Source of the DNA: G963665495 sp963667575
Lineage (GTDB): Bacteria > Desulfobacterota > Desulfovibrionia > Desulfovibrionales > Desulfovibrionaceae
DNA length: 64,000 nucleotides
Direction: 5' to 3'
Assembly (NCBI GenBank): GCA_963667575.2
Contig: CAXXHY010000063.1
Location: forward strand, 95,645 to 159,644
Shown: positions 18,231-28,369 of the stretch, in pieces
Position numbering within the stretch: position 1 is the stretch's first letter
Layout of the letters: each line of letters opens with the position of its first letter
Notes under the pieces: model-generated
The model's database searches: none
Seen by the model: only the letters and a program-made list of their open reading frames with translations
What the model was told of the DNA's origin: nothing
Position numbers and translations under genes: made by a program

Positions 18231-20519
18231 ATGATTGGTGAATTATCCGATACGCGTCGTTGGGAAAAAGGCGGTTGGGAAAAAGCCGCATTGGCCGCAG
18301 CTGTGATCATTCTCCTTTCGCCCCTGCTGTATCTGTTTTTTCATAGTCCGGAAAAATCGCGATCGAACGGAACAGAAGTTCGTTTCGTGGGCAGTGAAAA
18401 ATGCAAGGACTGCCATGAGACCGTCTATAAGAAATGGTGCGGGTCCGATCATGATCGCGCCATGGATGTGGCCACCCCGGAAACCGTGCTTGGGGATTTC
18501 AACAACGCCAGCTATACGGATCCCTACAACAACGTCACGACCCGCTTTTTACGCAAAGGAAAACGCTATTTTGTCTTAACGGAAGGCCCGGACGGCCGGA
18601 TGGGGGAATTCGAAATCACCCACACGTTCGGCGCCACCCCCCTGCAGCAATACCTCGTACCGTTCCCAGATGGTCGATTGCAATGCCTGAATATCGCCTG
18701 GGATGTGCTAAACAAACGATGGTACCGTTTGCCGCCCGACAGAGCCATTTCCCCTGGGGACTGGCTGCACTGGACCGGCAGAGGGCAAACCTGGAATACT
18801 ATGTGCGCCGAATGTCATTCCACCCGCTTGCGCAAGGGATATGATCCGGATGCTGAAACCTTCCGGACAAGCTGGTTTGAAATTGATGTCGGGTGCGAAG
18901 CCTGTCACGGCCCGGGAGAAGCGCATCTCCAGTGGGCGGAAAAGCCTCCTCTGGCCCGGCGCAAGATAGCCAATTATGGTCTGGTCGTTGTTACCCGTGA
19001 TCTCTCAAACGATCAGCAGATCAAAATCTGCGCTCCGTGTCATACCAGACGTTTTCAGCTTGGGGATAATACGCATGCCAACGCCGAACTGCTGGATATC
19101 ATGGTGCCGCAGCTTTTGACCGAAGGGCTTTATTATCCGGACGGTCAGATTCAGGATGAAGTCTATGTGTACGGTTCGTTCACGCAAAGCAAAATGTATC
19201 AGCGGGGTGTTCGCTGCAGCGATTGCCATGACGTCCACAGTCTGAAACTCCATAAAAAGGACAACGCGTTGTGCTGCCAGTGCCACCGGGCCGAGGTCTA
19301 TGACACCAAAGCGCATCATTTCCATAAGGATTTCCATGAAGGTAAGCCCAGCCAAGGGCACCTCTGCGTGAAATGCCACATGCCAGGGCGGTATTACATG
19401 GGGATCGATTACCGTCCCGACCATAGCCTGCGAGTGCCCCGTCCGGATTTAAGCGCCGAACTAGGAACTCCCAACGCCTGTTCCGCCCAGGGCTGCCACG
19501 CGGACAAATCACTGGCCTGGAACAGAGAGTATTGCCAAAAGTGGTACGGCGAGACTCGTAAGCCCCATTACGGGAGTGTCATTGCCGCGGGACGCGCGCA
19601 TACGCAGGGCGGGGAGGCTGAATTGATTGCCACGGCCGAAGACGGCCTGCTGCCTGCCATAGTCCGGGCCACGGCCCTCAGCCTGCTGCGCTCCTATCCC
19701 ACTGCGGACAGCCGGGCTTGCCTGTCCGGGGCTCTGGAGGATCCCGATGCCTTGATTCGTTACACAGCCATCGGGAGCCTGGAATTTTTCGATGCCGAGA
19801 CCAGACTCAAACGGATAGCGCCGAAATTGTACGATCCGGTCAAGGCCGTACGTATGCAGGCGGCATTGATGCTTTCCATGCTTCCTGAAGAACAAATGAG
19901 AAAAGACGACAGACAAGCTTTTGAAAGTGCCTTGGCCGAATATCGCGATGTCATGAGGTACAACGCAGACCTGGCCCCTCAGCGTTACAACCTTGGAAAT
20001 CTCGCATTTAATCTGGGGCAGGAAACTGAAGCCCTGGCCGCGTATGAAAAGGCCATTGCCATTGACCACGAGTTTTATCCTGCCAAGGTAAATCTGGCCA
20101 TGCTCCTGAACCGGCAGGGAAAAAACGACAAAGCAGAACAACTGCTGCGCCAGGTGGTGGAGCAGGAACCGGAACAGTACGAAGTCGCCTATTCGCTCGG
20201 GCTGCTGCTTGCAGAGATGGGCCGCTATGAGGACGCTGCGGAATATCTGGGCAAGGCCGCTACCGGCATGCAATACAGCCGAGCTTATTACAACTTCGGG
20301 CAGATCCTCCTGCACCTTGGGCGGACAAACCATGCCGAGGAAGCGTTGCTCAAAGCTCAGACCCTTAGCCCGCAGGACCAGGATGTGTTCCTGGCTCTTA
20401 CCCAGCTCTATTTTCGCACCAGGCGGCCGGACAAGGCTCTGGATATGGCTGAAAAATTGCTCGAAACAGACCCTGAACATCAGGGAGCGAGAGATTTGCT
20501 GCGTCATTTCGGCAAATAG
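18231..20519 (+). CDS. Membrane-anchored octahaem cytochrome c with C-terminal TPR domain
   Basis: 762 residues. One N-terminal membrane helix (AALAAAVIILLSPLLYLFF) anchors a periplasmic part with seven CxxCH haem sites (CKDCH, CAECH, CEACH, CAPCH, CSDCH, CCQCH, CVKCH) and one CSAQGCH, a CX4CH site. Residues from about 440 form HEAT-like and then TPR helices (for example YNLGNLAFNLGQETEALAAYEKA). It resembles the cytochrome c554/NrfB-related family with TPR seen in metal- and sulfate-reducers. It starts 25 bases after the Rieske stop and is likely the electron acceptor of the bc-type complex. ATG 18231 is used; an upstream in-frame codon lies inside the Rieske gene. Confidence 0.88.
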   Translation: MIGELSDTRRWEKGGWEKAALAAAVIILLSPLLYLFFHSPEKSRSNGTEVRFVGSEKCKDCHETVYKKWCGSDHDRAMDVATPETVLGDFNNASYTDPYNNVTTRFLRKGKRYFVLTEGPDGRMGEFEITHTFGATPLQQYLVPFPDGRLQCLNIAWDVLNKRWYRLPPDRAISPGDWLHWTGRGQTWNTMCAECHSTRLRKGYDPDAETFRTSWFEIDVGCEACHGPGEAHLQWAEKPPLARRKIANYGLVVVTRDLSNDQQIKICAPCHTRRFQLGDNTHANAELLDIMVPQLLTEGLYYPDGQIQDEVYVYGSFTQSKMYQRGVRCSDCHDVHSLKLHKKDNALCCQCHRAEVYDTKAHHFHKDFHEGKPSQGHLCVKCHMPGRYYMGIDYRPDHSLRVPRPDLSAELGTPNACSAQGCHADKSLAWNREYCQKWYGETRKPHYGSVIAAGRAHTQGGEAELIATAEDGLLPAIVRATALSLLRSYPTADSRACLSGALEDPDALIRYTAIGSLEFFDAETRLKRIAPKLYDPVKAVRMQAALMLSMLPEEQMRKDDRQAFESALAEYRDVMRYNADLAPQRYNLGNLAFNLGQETEALAAYEKAIAIDHEFYPAKVNLAMLLNRQGKNDKAEQLLRQVVEQEPEQYEVAYSLGLLLAEMGRYEDAAEYLGKAATGMQYSRAYYNFGQILLHLGRTNHAEEALLKAQTLSPQDQDVFLALTQLYFRTRRPDKALDMAEKLLETDPEHQGARDLLRHFGK

Positions 20520-20689
20520 GACAAGGACTACATAAGATATGCAACTTATGGAAAAAGGCAGGTTTTCGTGCTCTCCGTGCAGTACCGTCACTGGGGAGCG
20601 AAAGGCTCGGCGCCTTGCCCTGCAGGCTGCTGCCGCAATGTGCAAAGCCCGCATCATAACAGTCCGGATGACAGTAGGTAATGCAATGA

Positions 20690-20731
20690 AAACACCTCCC
20701 GAGCGGACTCATGCCTGCCTGGGAGGTGTTT
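20690..20731 (-). terminator. Terminator of the small conserved protein gene
   Basis: Eleven-base perfect arms (AAACACCTCCC) around a 20-base loop; minus-strand T tract of four. It lies 13 bases beyond the stop codon. Confidence 0.7.
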
Positions 20732-20743
20732 CTGAAAAATGGG

Positions 20744-21043
20744 CTATTCGGCCTGTTCGTCTTCCGCAATCCAGGTGGTGAGCGCGTCGATGATTTTTTG
20801 GGCCTGGTCAAGGCTCGAGATGGTGAATTTGGATTGCTGCCGGTATTCGTCGTGCATTTTCCGGTAGCGCCGGATGGTGAATTTGGAAGCACTGTAGGCT
20901 TCTTTTTTGCGGTCCCATTCCTGGTATTTGAAGATAATGGTGGACCAGGCGCCCTTGGTCAGGACTACCTTGTCCAGTTCCTTGACAATCAGGATGCCGT
21001 CTTCTTCATAATTAATGGTCAGTTCGTCGATAGTCGATGCCAT
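20744..21043 (-). CDS. Small conserved hypothetical cytoplasmic protein
   Basis: About 99 residues, no signal peptide or membrane segment. It begins MASTIDELTINYEEDGILIV and has a basic middle (KFTIRRYRKMHDEYRQQ) and a helical acidic end (IAEDEQAE). AAAGGAG stands seven bases before the ATG, which is why the longer upstream frame is rejected. The layout is like small conserved proteins of sulfate reducers; I cannot name a function. Confidence 0.75.
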   Translation of the reverse strand: MASTIDELTINYEEDGILIVKELDKVVLTKGAWSTIIFKYQEWDRKKEAYSASKFTIRRYRKMHDEYRQQSKFTISSLDQAQKIIDALTTWIAEDEQAE

Positions 21044-21512
21044 GCTTGCTCCTTTATTCTCGTGTTCTGCTTCCGGTTGGTGGTAGCGGATTGAAGCAGG
21101 TGCTGTAAATACCCTATGCATAAAAAATCGTATTGCGACCATTGCCCTCTGAAACACTTTGCTATAATTCTTTGAAGCCCCGGATGGAGTACTCACTTGC
21201 TTTCATGCCTTGATGCTGCTGCAAGCGGGACTTGCCGCTAACCAGCTCGTAACTCCTCGTCTTTACAAGTCATTAACGACCGGCATTGTACTTTCATCTT
21301 TTGGGATGTTTGGGCCTTCTGGATCGGAAGCCTGTATGACACTCCTTTCTTCTAAGGCTTTCGGCATAGCATACGTGCTTTTTTCCGCCTGGTGCTTATC
21401 TTTCAAGCTCGTACCTATTCGAAGAAATGTGCCACATCGCTTTTCGGCGCGCACCAGTGAATTCGCACGTTTTTATTGAAATGAACATATTACCTGGAAT
21501 AGGAACAATACA
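21044..21512. other. Divergent promoter region without recognised gene
   Basis: About 470 bases between two divergent genes. A perfect TATAAT is present near 21160 on the plus strand, but I see no well-spaced -35 box. A short open frame at 21210-21479 has no ribosome site and a random-looking composition. Confidence 0.4.
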
Positions 21513-22808
21513 ATGCCTCCTTCGATAATACCCTTTGTAAAACTTATCATCGTTTTCGGCTGCATGCTGGCCGGAATGCGTTTTAAACTCGGGCTGGGCC
21601 TGTCGGTGCTGCTGGGCAGCATTTTGCTCATGCCTCTGTTCGACGCCGGGATGGGCAGCTGGTTCGTGGCTACCGGCCATGCCCTGATCAGTGAAAAAAC
21701 ACTGTTTCTGGTCGCCATTGTGATGACCATTCTGGCTTTGAGCAAACTGCTCGAGATTACAGGCCAGGCCGAACGTCTTATGGATGCCCTGGGAGAACGT
21801 TTTCACCGCCCGAGCCTGGCGCTGACGTTTTTTCCTGCTTTGATCGGTCTGCTGCCCATGCCCGGAGGAGCTGTTTTTTCCGCCCCCATGCTCAAAAGCG
21901 TGTCCGACCGGCTGCAGCGCTCCAATCCTGAAATGATTCCTCCCAGCGGAGAGCGTCTTGTCAATATCAACTACTGGTTCCGGCACATCTGGGAACCGGG
22001 CTGGCCCCTGTATCCAGGCATTATTCTGGCATCTTCGCTGGCTGATGTTCCTGTTGTAAAGCTTGCGCTGTACGGTGTGCCCACCTGTATTGTGGTATTC
22101 ATTTCGGGCTGGTTTTTCATCATGCGTTTCCCTCTGGGAAAGGTCAGCGATGCCAGCTCCAAAGCCGTCAAGGCTCCCTGGGGACTGGTTGTGCGCGAAG
22201 GCATGCCGCTGATCATCGCCATTGTTGGCGCTTTGGGACTGGAAGGCGGGCTTTCCTGGATCGATTCGCCCATTCCCTACGAGTGGGGTGTCATTATTGC
22301 CCTGGTTCTGGCCGTAGCCTGTGCTGCCTGGCAGAACAAGGTGAAACTGCGGGTGGTGCTGGGGACTCTGTGCGGTAAGCACATGGTCCAGATGCTGCTG
22401 CTCATTCTGGCGATTTTCATATTCAAGGAATGTCTGGATACGGCCGGCGTGGTGAAGCAGATGTCCTCCGTGGCCACGGGGTCGCTCGCCTTGTATGCTG
22501 CGGCCATGCTGTTGCCCTTTCTAGTGGGAGTTATCTCCGGCATCACCATCGGCTTTGTCGGACCCACGTTTCCGCTGCTGCTGGCCATGCTTGCCGGAGC
22601 AGGAGTGACCAACGTGCTGCCCTGGGTGATGCTCGGGTTGGCTTCGGGCTTTGCCGGTGTCATGATTTCGCCCATACACGTATGTTTTATCCTGACCTGC
22701 CAGTATTTCCAGGTGCCCGTATCAGCGGCATGGCGCAGGCTTGTGGCCCCGTCTCTGGTTGTAATGGCGTTTGGTTTTGTCTATTTTCATATCCTGGAAC
22801 TGTTCTAG
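21513..22808 (+). CDS. DUF401-family integral membrane transporter
   Basis: 431 residues with about 11-12 hydrophobic helices, starting MPPSIIPFVKLIIVFG. PMPGGAVFSAP near residue 110 and the paired later segment GITIGFVGPTFPLLLAML fit a protein of the DUF401/gluconate-permease-like (ion transporter superfamily) class. Substrate unknown, probably a small organic anion. AGGAA precedes the ATG. The stop codon is directly adjacent to that of the convergent Na/Pi symporter, with no space between them for a terminator. Confidence 0.75.
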   Translation: MPPSIIPFVKLIIVFGCMLAGMRFKLGLGLSVLLGSILLMPLFDAGMGSWFVATGHALISEKTLFLVAIVMTILALSKLLEITGQAERLMDALGERFHRPSLALTFFPALIGLLPMPGGAVFSAPMLKSVSDRLQRSNPEMIPPSGERLVNINYWFRHIWEPGWPLYPGIILASSLADVPVVKLALYGVPTCIVVFISGWFFIMRFPLGKVSDASSKAVKAPWGLVVREGMPLIIAIVGALGLEGGLSWIDSPIPYEWGVIIALVLAVACAAWQNKVKLRVVLGTLCGKHMVQMLLLILAIFIFKECLDTAGVVKQMSSVATGSLALYAAAMLLPFLVGVISGITIGFVGPTFPLLLAMLAGAGVTNVLPWVMLGLASGFAGVMISPIHVCFILTCQYFQVPVSAAWRRLVAPSLVVMAFGFVYFHILELF

Positions 22809-24455
22809 TCAATTTTGCTCTGCCGGGTCGGATAGTTCATGGATATCGTATTCGGCCCGCAGCGCACCAATGAGCAGTGCGGCTTTGCAGAGTTGTCCTG
22901 TCATGCGGTGTAGATTGCTGAGATAGTCCAGCCAGCAGACCATCTGTTCGGGTGGTATCTGTCCCGCACTGCTTGCCTGCAGGATTTTTTCCTTCACTTT
23001 CTGGTAGTCGCTTTCGAACACATCCAGCGCAATTTCCAGCGCTCCGACAGAAAATTCATTGTCTTCAGGCTCTGCCACTGCCAGAATTCTGCCCGTATCC
23101 TCGGTCAGTTCCTCCACAAGATAGCGTAATTCCGCTTTGGGCAGCCGCTGGAGGTTTTCCTTTATTTTCTGAGCTTCCAGGGCAGTTTCACTGGCGGTAT
23201 AAAAATACTGGGTTACGCGGAGGATCTGGGGCAGTGTGTGAGAAATGCCTTCTGGTAATCCCTCCTGGCTCATTTTGATGGAAAATTTGCCAATGGCTTG
23301 TTGCAGCCGGTCCATAATGGCCTTGTCGGCATGTAATTGGGGGCATTTCGTATCTGCGCAGCGTGCGGCTGTCATGATCATGTTGCGGCAGACTTCTCCG
23401 ATGCGGCCGGCTTCCATGATCATGGCCGGTATGGCCAGGGAAGGCGTACGTATTACCGTGGCATCCAGATAGCGCGGACGTCCGAGTTGCTCCTCCAGAG
23501 TACGGAACCATTTTTTGACCTGCTTGACCAGAGGTTTGGTCAATGGCCAGAGCAGAAGGATGCCCAGGATGTTGAAGATGGTGTGAAACAACGCCAGAAC
23601 CACGGCCGGATCAGCTCCAAGGCCCAGCCAGGAGCGTACGGTTACGATGACTGCGAGCATAACCGGCAGGATGATGAAGGCCACTGCCCCGGTTATCAGG
23701 TTGAAAATTACATGGATTGCGGCCAGACGCTTGGCGTTTGGTGTGGCGCCGAGGACAGAAATGGCCGCGGTGCTGGTGGACCCCACGTTGGCGCCGATAA
23801 CAGCCGCACCCGCGATATTGAGCGGCAGAATGCCCGCTGATGCCGCAGTGAGAATCAGGATCATGGACGCACTGGAGGACTGCATGATGCATGTGAGCAG
23901 GAATCCGATGCCGAGCATGATGAACTGGCCTTGCAGTCCTGCCGACGCATAGAGGTCGAGAGGGAAGAGCGTCTGCAGGCTCTGCATGCTGCCCTGCAGG
24001 TATTCTATGCCGACAAAGAACAGCCCGAATCCGGCAATGGCCTCGCCCAGGGCGCTGCGGCGGCTGACGCTTCCACTCAGCCACAGGCCGGTGCCTATGG
24101 CGATCATGGGCAGGGCCAGGAGCTTGATTTTTATTTTCAGCCCCAGCATGGCGACGATCCAGGCTGTGATGGTGGTGCCGACATTGGAGCCGTAAATGAC
24201 CCACACGGCCTGGTCCAGAATCATCATGCCCGCGTTGACGAAACCGATGGCCGCAACAGTGACTGCTCCAGAGGACTGAATGATGGCGGTTATGGAAAAT
24301 CCGGCGAAGATGCCACGAAACGGAGTTCTGGTTCCCTGGGACAATGTATCGCGTAACATTGGCCCGCCAGCAAGTTTCAAACCGTCGGTCATCAGTTTCA
24401 TACCCAGCAGCAGTATGCCCATGCCGCCCGCGATGGAAATTATCAACTGGAACAT
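22809..24455 (-). CDS. Na+/phosphate cotransporter family protein with PhoU-like tail
   Basis: 548 residues. The first 300 contain the two repeated membrane units of NptA/PNaS symporters, with QSS motifs (IIQSSGAVTV and IMQSSSAS) and GANVGST. From about residue 340 the protein is cytoplasmic and helical and resembles PhoU, as in many bacterial members. It should import phosphate with sodium, or act as a related anion symporter. AGGAA precedes the ATG. A PhoU-kinase fusion is encoded about 2.2 kb away on the other strand. Confidence 0.88.
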   Translation of the reverse strand: MFQLIISIAGGMGILLLGMKLMTDGLKLAGGPMLRDTLSQGTRTPFRGIFAGFSITAIIQSSGAVTVAAIGFVNAGMMILDQAVWVIYGSNVGTTITAWIVAMLGLKIKIKLLALPMIAIGTGLWLSGSVSRRSALGEAIAGFGLFFVGIEYLQGSMQSLQTLFPLDLYASAGLQGQFIMLGIGFLLTCIMQSSSASMILILTAASAGILPLNIAGAAVIGANVGSTSTAAISVLGATPNAKRLAAIHVIFNLITGAVAFIILPVMLAVIVTVRSWLGLGADPAVVLALFHTIFNILGILLLWPLTKPLVKQVKKWFRTLEEQLGRPRYLDATVIRTPSLAIPAMIMEAGRIGEVCRNMIMTAARCADTKCPQLHADKAIMDRLQQAIGKFSIKMSQEGLPEGISHTLPQILRVTQYFYTASETALEAQKIKENLQRLPKAELRYLVEELTEDTGRILAVAEPEDNEFSVGALEIALDVFESDYQKVKEKILQASSAGQIPPEQMVCWLDYLSNLHRMTGQLCKAALLIGALRAEYDIHELSDPAEQN

Positions 24456-24670
24456 TGCTTTTCCTGTAGAAATTGAGATTGATCGTCTGAAAACCCTGCC
24501 GACTATCCATCTTAGACCTCCATTGTATCAAAAAGATTACAATTTTTGAAATTGGAGAAAAAAAGTGGTCTGCCAGGAGTTTAGATTCTTTCTAGATTCT
24601 TGGCAGGCTCTGTGTTATCATTCTTCCAGCTTTGCATGAACATTGAAGAAGGCGGTCGGGACGGGCTACC

Positions 24671-26453
24671 ATGTTGCAAGATAGAATTATTTTATTATTC
24701 AGGGGGGGCGTATCGTGGTTGCTTTTTCACGGTATGCTGTTTTTTTTCTCCATGTTGCTCGTCTTGGGTACTTTTAGTGGCGTGTTTGCGGCGGCTGCAA
24801 ATGCTTCGCAACTCAATGAGTCGGGCTGGAAATATCTTTTTTGGGGCATGACACCGGCGCAGGTCGGGGAGGCCATGCAAAAGCATGGCTCCAGGTATGA
24901 CGGGACCCCCATGGGACTGAGTTCCTTTTGGTACGGATTCGACGAACAGCAACGGCCGCTTGTGCATCAGTTCGACGAGCGGGACAAAAATCGTTTGCAA
25001 TGGGTGCGTTCCGGAGTTGGCGGCACAGACCTGCTGTTTTTGGATAACCGGCTTTTCGGGGTGCTCGTACATGACAAGGCTTCGGAAAATGCCATCAATG
25101 ACCTGCTGATCAAGATGATCGATTACTATCCCAAGGCGCAGCTGTTGCCCGGAGACAGCCCGAGCAACGTTATTTTTCAGCATCAGACCGCAGGAAGGGT
25201 CATCATCTGGGAGTCCGACCACCAGTCGTTCAAACTCGGTTTTTTCGACAAGAATTCGCTGCGCGTATTCACGGGGTTTCTGCCCCAACCCATGGAAAGT
25301 GACGTGTTCAAGCGCCGTAAGGAGCTCGATGATCCGGGCGAATTACTGGCCGGGCCGGCGGAAGAGGAAGCCAGGGCGAAACAAGCCGCGCAAAACAACA
25401 AGCCTACGGCAGAGACGGAAAAGCCCGCACCCGGCACTCCTGAGGAAGCTGGTGCACATCAGGACAAGCAGCCCGGCCAGGGGACCACTGCGCCGGAGCA
25501 GGGAAGCGGAGCCAGTGGGGATGATCCGCAACAGTCCCGCAGATGCAGCTGCGTCGCCCGAATCTCCGGCCGCAACCGGACCCAAGCTGGGTGACACCTG
25601 GACCGAACCGGTCACAGGTCTCACATTTGTCTGGATTCCAGGCGGATGTTATACGCGCGGGCAGACTGAAGCGGGCACCAACGAACTGATCAATTTTGTG
25701 GGCGAGAAAACGTACAAAAGCAAGTTCGCCACCGAGTTGCCGCGTCATCAATCCTGTGTGGATGGATTCTGGATCAGTGCTCATGAAATTACCAACAAAC
25801 AGTTCCGGATGTATCAGCCTGTCCATGACAGCGGCGTCCAGGATGGTTTTTCTCTCAACGGCGATACGCAGCCCGCAGTAGCTCTGACTTTCACCGAGGC
25901 CGTAGGCTTTGGCAACTGGCTGGCCAAGCAGGACCAGAAGCTTGCCGACGCGCCTTTGCAGGCGCCTGTTTTCCGGCTCCCCACGGAAGCGGAGTGGGAA
26001 TATGCCTGCCGCGCAGGGACCAGGACCATTCGCTATTGGGGAAATGAGTCGAAGAATACCTGCGCGCACGCCAATGCCGCGGACAAACAGTTTTTGAATA
26101 CCACCCGTACCAAGGATATCATTCATCCCTGCGACGATGGTTTTGCAGTCACGGCTCCTGTGGGGTCTTTTCCGCCCAATCCCTGGGGGTTGTACGACAT
26201 GCTGGGAAACGCCTGGGAATGGACGCTGGATAAATATGGTGATTATTTTCATGTGATGCAAAAAGCGGAAAATCCTCTGAACGACGAGGGATATGGTTCT
26301 GCGCGCGCCATTCGTGGCGGTAGTTGGACCAGCCCGCCCACCACTCTGCGCAGCGCCGCACATCTTCCCCTGAGTCCCATGAGCAGGTTGAACTCCGTTG
26401 GATTTCGTCTGGTCATGATGGAAAATCCCATACAGACGGCTTCTGAACAATAA
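24671..26453 (+). CDS. Exported protein with C-terminal sulfatase-modifying-factor fold (one frameshift)
   Basis: An N-terminal export segment (residues 10-40) is followed by a domain of about 160 residues beginning WKYLFWGMTPAQVGEAM that I do not recognise, then a low-complexity linker rich in Pro, Ala, Glu and Lys. A one-base frame change inside that linker (about 25528-25545) leads to a complete FGE-sulfatase fold: TFVWIPGGCYTRG, LPTEAEWEYACRAGTR, NPWGLYDMLGNAWEWT and IRGGSWTSPPTTLRSAA. The two catalytic cysteines expected after GGSW are absent (SWTSPP), so it should not make formylglycine; it is more likely a lectin-like or enzyme-scaffold variant. A frame shift inside repetitive linker sequence may be real or an error. 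Confidence 0.72.
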
Positions 26454-26677
26454 AATTCGCTACACGATTTTGTCGTCAAAGTTTAACATACGTGCTGTAG
26501 GCTTTTAGAAAACATACCCATGGCGTACTTCTGATCCCGTTGTTTGCAAGCCGGATTTCTAGTCGTACTTGTCTGGTTCCATTGTTTTTTATAGCCAATG
26601 GACTTCCTTTGCTATTTTAATCAGTGCCACCGGCGACTGCCGGGCCTGAGAAAATAAATTGTCTTTAAAAGAGTAGG

Positions 26678-28369
26678 ATGAGCATGCTGACCTTTGAAAC
26701 ATTGCAGGAAAATCTGGATTTTATCATTGCCGAGACCACCGCGCAGGTGGAGGCTACCTGGAATTTTATCAACAATCCGGAGAAAAAAATTTACGAAAGC
26801 ATCAGTTCGCGTGACGATTATATCCGGAATTTGCGAAATTCCATCGAATCCAGATGTTTTAAACAGCTGACCGGAAGCTCGCCCGACAAAATCAGTACCA
26901 AGGAATTTCACACGTATCGATCCATTCGTCAGATCGCTTCCAGCTTTCACCGTATTTCACATAATTGCATCAACATGGCCAAGCAAATGCGGCATTTTTC
27001 CGCGCCCGATTATATTCATCGCTTTGACTATCAGACACCTTTCGAAAAAGTGGTTGAAGGGCTGGGGTTGATTCCTTCGGACATGAACGCTGTGACGGAA
27101 AGCAGCGCACTGAATCTATGCAGAATGGAACCGACTCTGGACGAATTGTACGGCGAGCGCCTCAAAATAATAGCCGACACCGTGGACAATGGGGAAGGCA
27201 CTTTCAATGACGGGCTCACTGCTGTTTTGATAATCCGATATCTCGAGCGCATCGGAGACGAGATGCAGCTGATAGGCGAAGGGCTGTTGTCCATCCTGAT
27301 CGGCGAGCGTATCCGGATACATGAATATCGTCAGCTGCAGCGCAATCTCAAATCTCTGGGGCTGAGCAATATTCCCGACATGGTAAGCTACAAGGCGATC
27401 TGGGGATCGCGTTCGGGGTGCGTGGTCGGGCGCGTGAAAAGTGAAAATACCGTCAGTATTTTCAAGGAAGGCGACATCAACAAAATCAAGCCGGAAATGG
27501 AGCACCTGCAGTTGTGGCGGAAACTCATGCCCGGTCTGGCCCCTGAAGTCTACAACTATACGGAAGAGGGCAGCCAGGCCTCTCTGCTTGCCCAGTTCAT
27601 GTCCGGTACTCCTCTGGACGAACTCATGCTCACGGAAAAAGATGATGTCCGGGTGGCTGCCATGGAGCGTTTGATGGAGACTGTGCGCTCCGTATGGACA
27701 CGTTCCAAGCAGGACAGGCCCGAAAAGTCCGATTATATGTACCAGGTGTTTTCCCGGCTCAAAAAAGTCCGCCAGTTTCACAAGGATCTGGGCTGGAAGG
27801 ACGGCAAGGCCAAGCATGCCCTCAAACTGCTGGAAAAATGTCGTAAAATTGAAAAGAAACAGTTCCAGGTCCCTTTCACCGTGTTTATTCATGGCGACTT
27901 CAATCTGAACAATATTTTCTACGATATTCATTCCGACGAGATACACTATGTGGATCTGTATCGTTCGCGCCAGGCTGATTATGTGCAGGATGTGTCCGTG
28001 TTTCTTGTTTCCAATTTCCGTATTCCAATTTTCGATCAGGAAGTCCGTCGCAGCATCCACGGTAATATTTCTCAGCTGCTGGATTTCGCGTATGATTTTG
28101 CGGAGCAAAATCAGGATTGTACCATACAGCCAAGGCTTGCGCTGGCCATTGCGCGTTCCCTGATCACCTCGACCCGCTTTGAATTGAAAAAAAACTTTGC
28201 CGACACCATGTTCGAGCGCGCCTACCGGTTGCTGGAACAGATTGTTTCTTTTGACGGCGGCAAGTGGGAACGTTTCGAATTGCCTGCCGATATCCTGCAT
28301 TATACGGCCTCAGCTGTTGAGGCCGAGGTCCCGGCAGTTGCAAAAAAAGATTCCTCGATTTCCTGTTGA
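26678..28369 (+). CDS. PhoU-like domain fused to aminoglycoside-phosphotransferase-like kinase
   Basis: 563 residues, cytoplasmic. Residues 1-235 are helical in the PhoU pattern (two three-helix bundles, for example IIRYLERIGDEMQLIGEGL). From about 240 the protein is a protein-kinase-like APH fold: IFKEG at 261-265 with the ATP-binding lysine, the Brenner motif HGDFNLNNI at 405-413 and YVDLYRSRQADYVQDVS at 424-440 with the metal-binding Asp 426. It should phosphorylate a small molecule or protein; PhoU suggests a link to phosphate or metal state. The second ATG (26684) is better spaced from AGG than the first. No terminator precedes it. Confidence 0.8.
   Translation: MSMLTFETLQENLDFIIAETTAQVEATWNFINNPEKKIYESISSRDDYIRNLRNSIESRCFKQLTGSSPDKISTKEFHTYRSIRQIASSFHRISHNCINMAKQMRHFSAPDYIHRFDYQTPFEKVVEGLGLIPSDMNAVTESSALNLCRMEPTLDELYGERLKIIADTVDNGEGTFNDGLTAVLIIRYLERIGDEMQLIGEGLLSILIGERIRIHEYRQLQRNLKSLGLSNIPDMVSYKAIWGSRSGCVVGRVKSENTVSIFKEGDINKIKPEMEHLQLWRKLMPGLAPEVYNYTEEGSQASLLAQFMSGTPLDELMLTEKDDVRVAAMERLMETVRSVWTRSKQDRPEKSDYMYQVFSRLKKVRQFHKDLGWKDGKAKHALKLLEKCRKIEKKQFQVPFTVFIHGDFNLNNIFYDIHSDEIHYVDLYRSRQADYVQDVSVFLVSNFRIPIFDQEVRRSIHGNISQLLDFAYDFAEQNQDCTIQPRLALAIARSLITSTRFELKKNFADTMFERAYRLLEQIVSFDGGKWERFELPADILHYTASAVEAEVPAVAKKDSSISC

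Noticed and set aside
21210..21479. Plus-strand frame in the divergent region before the DUF401 gene
   Set aside because: It has no ribosome site and no conserved features; it looks like a chance frame.
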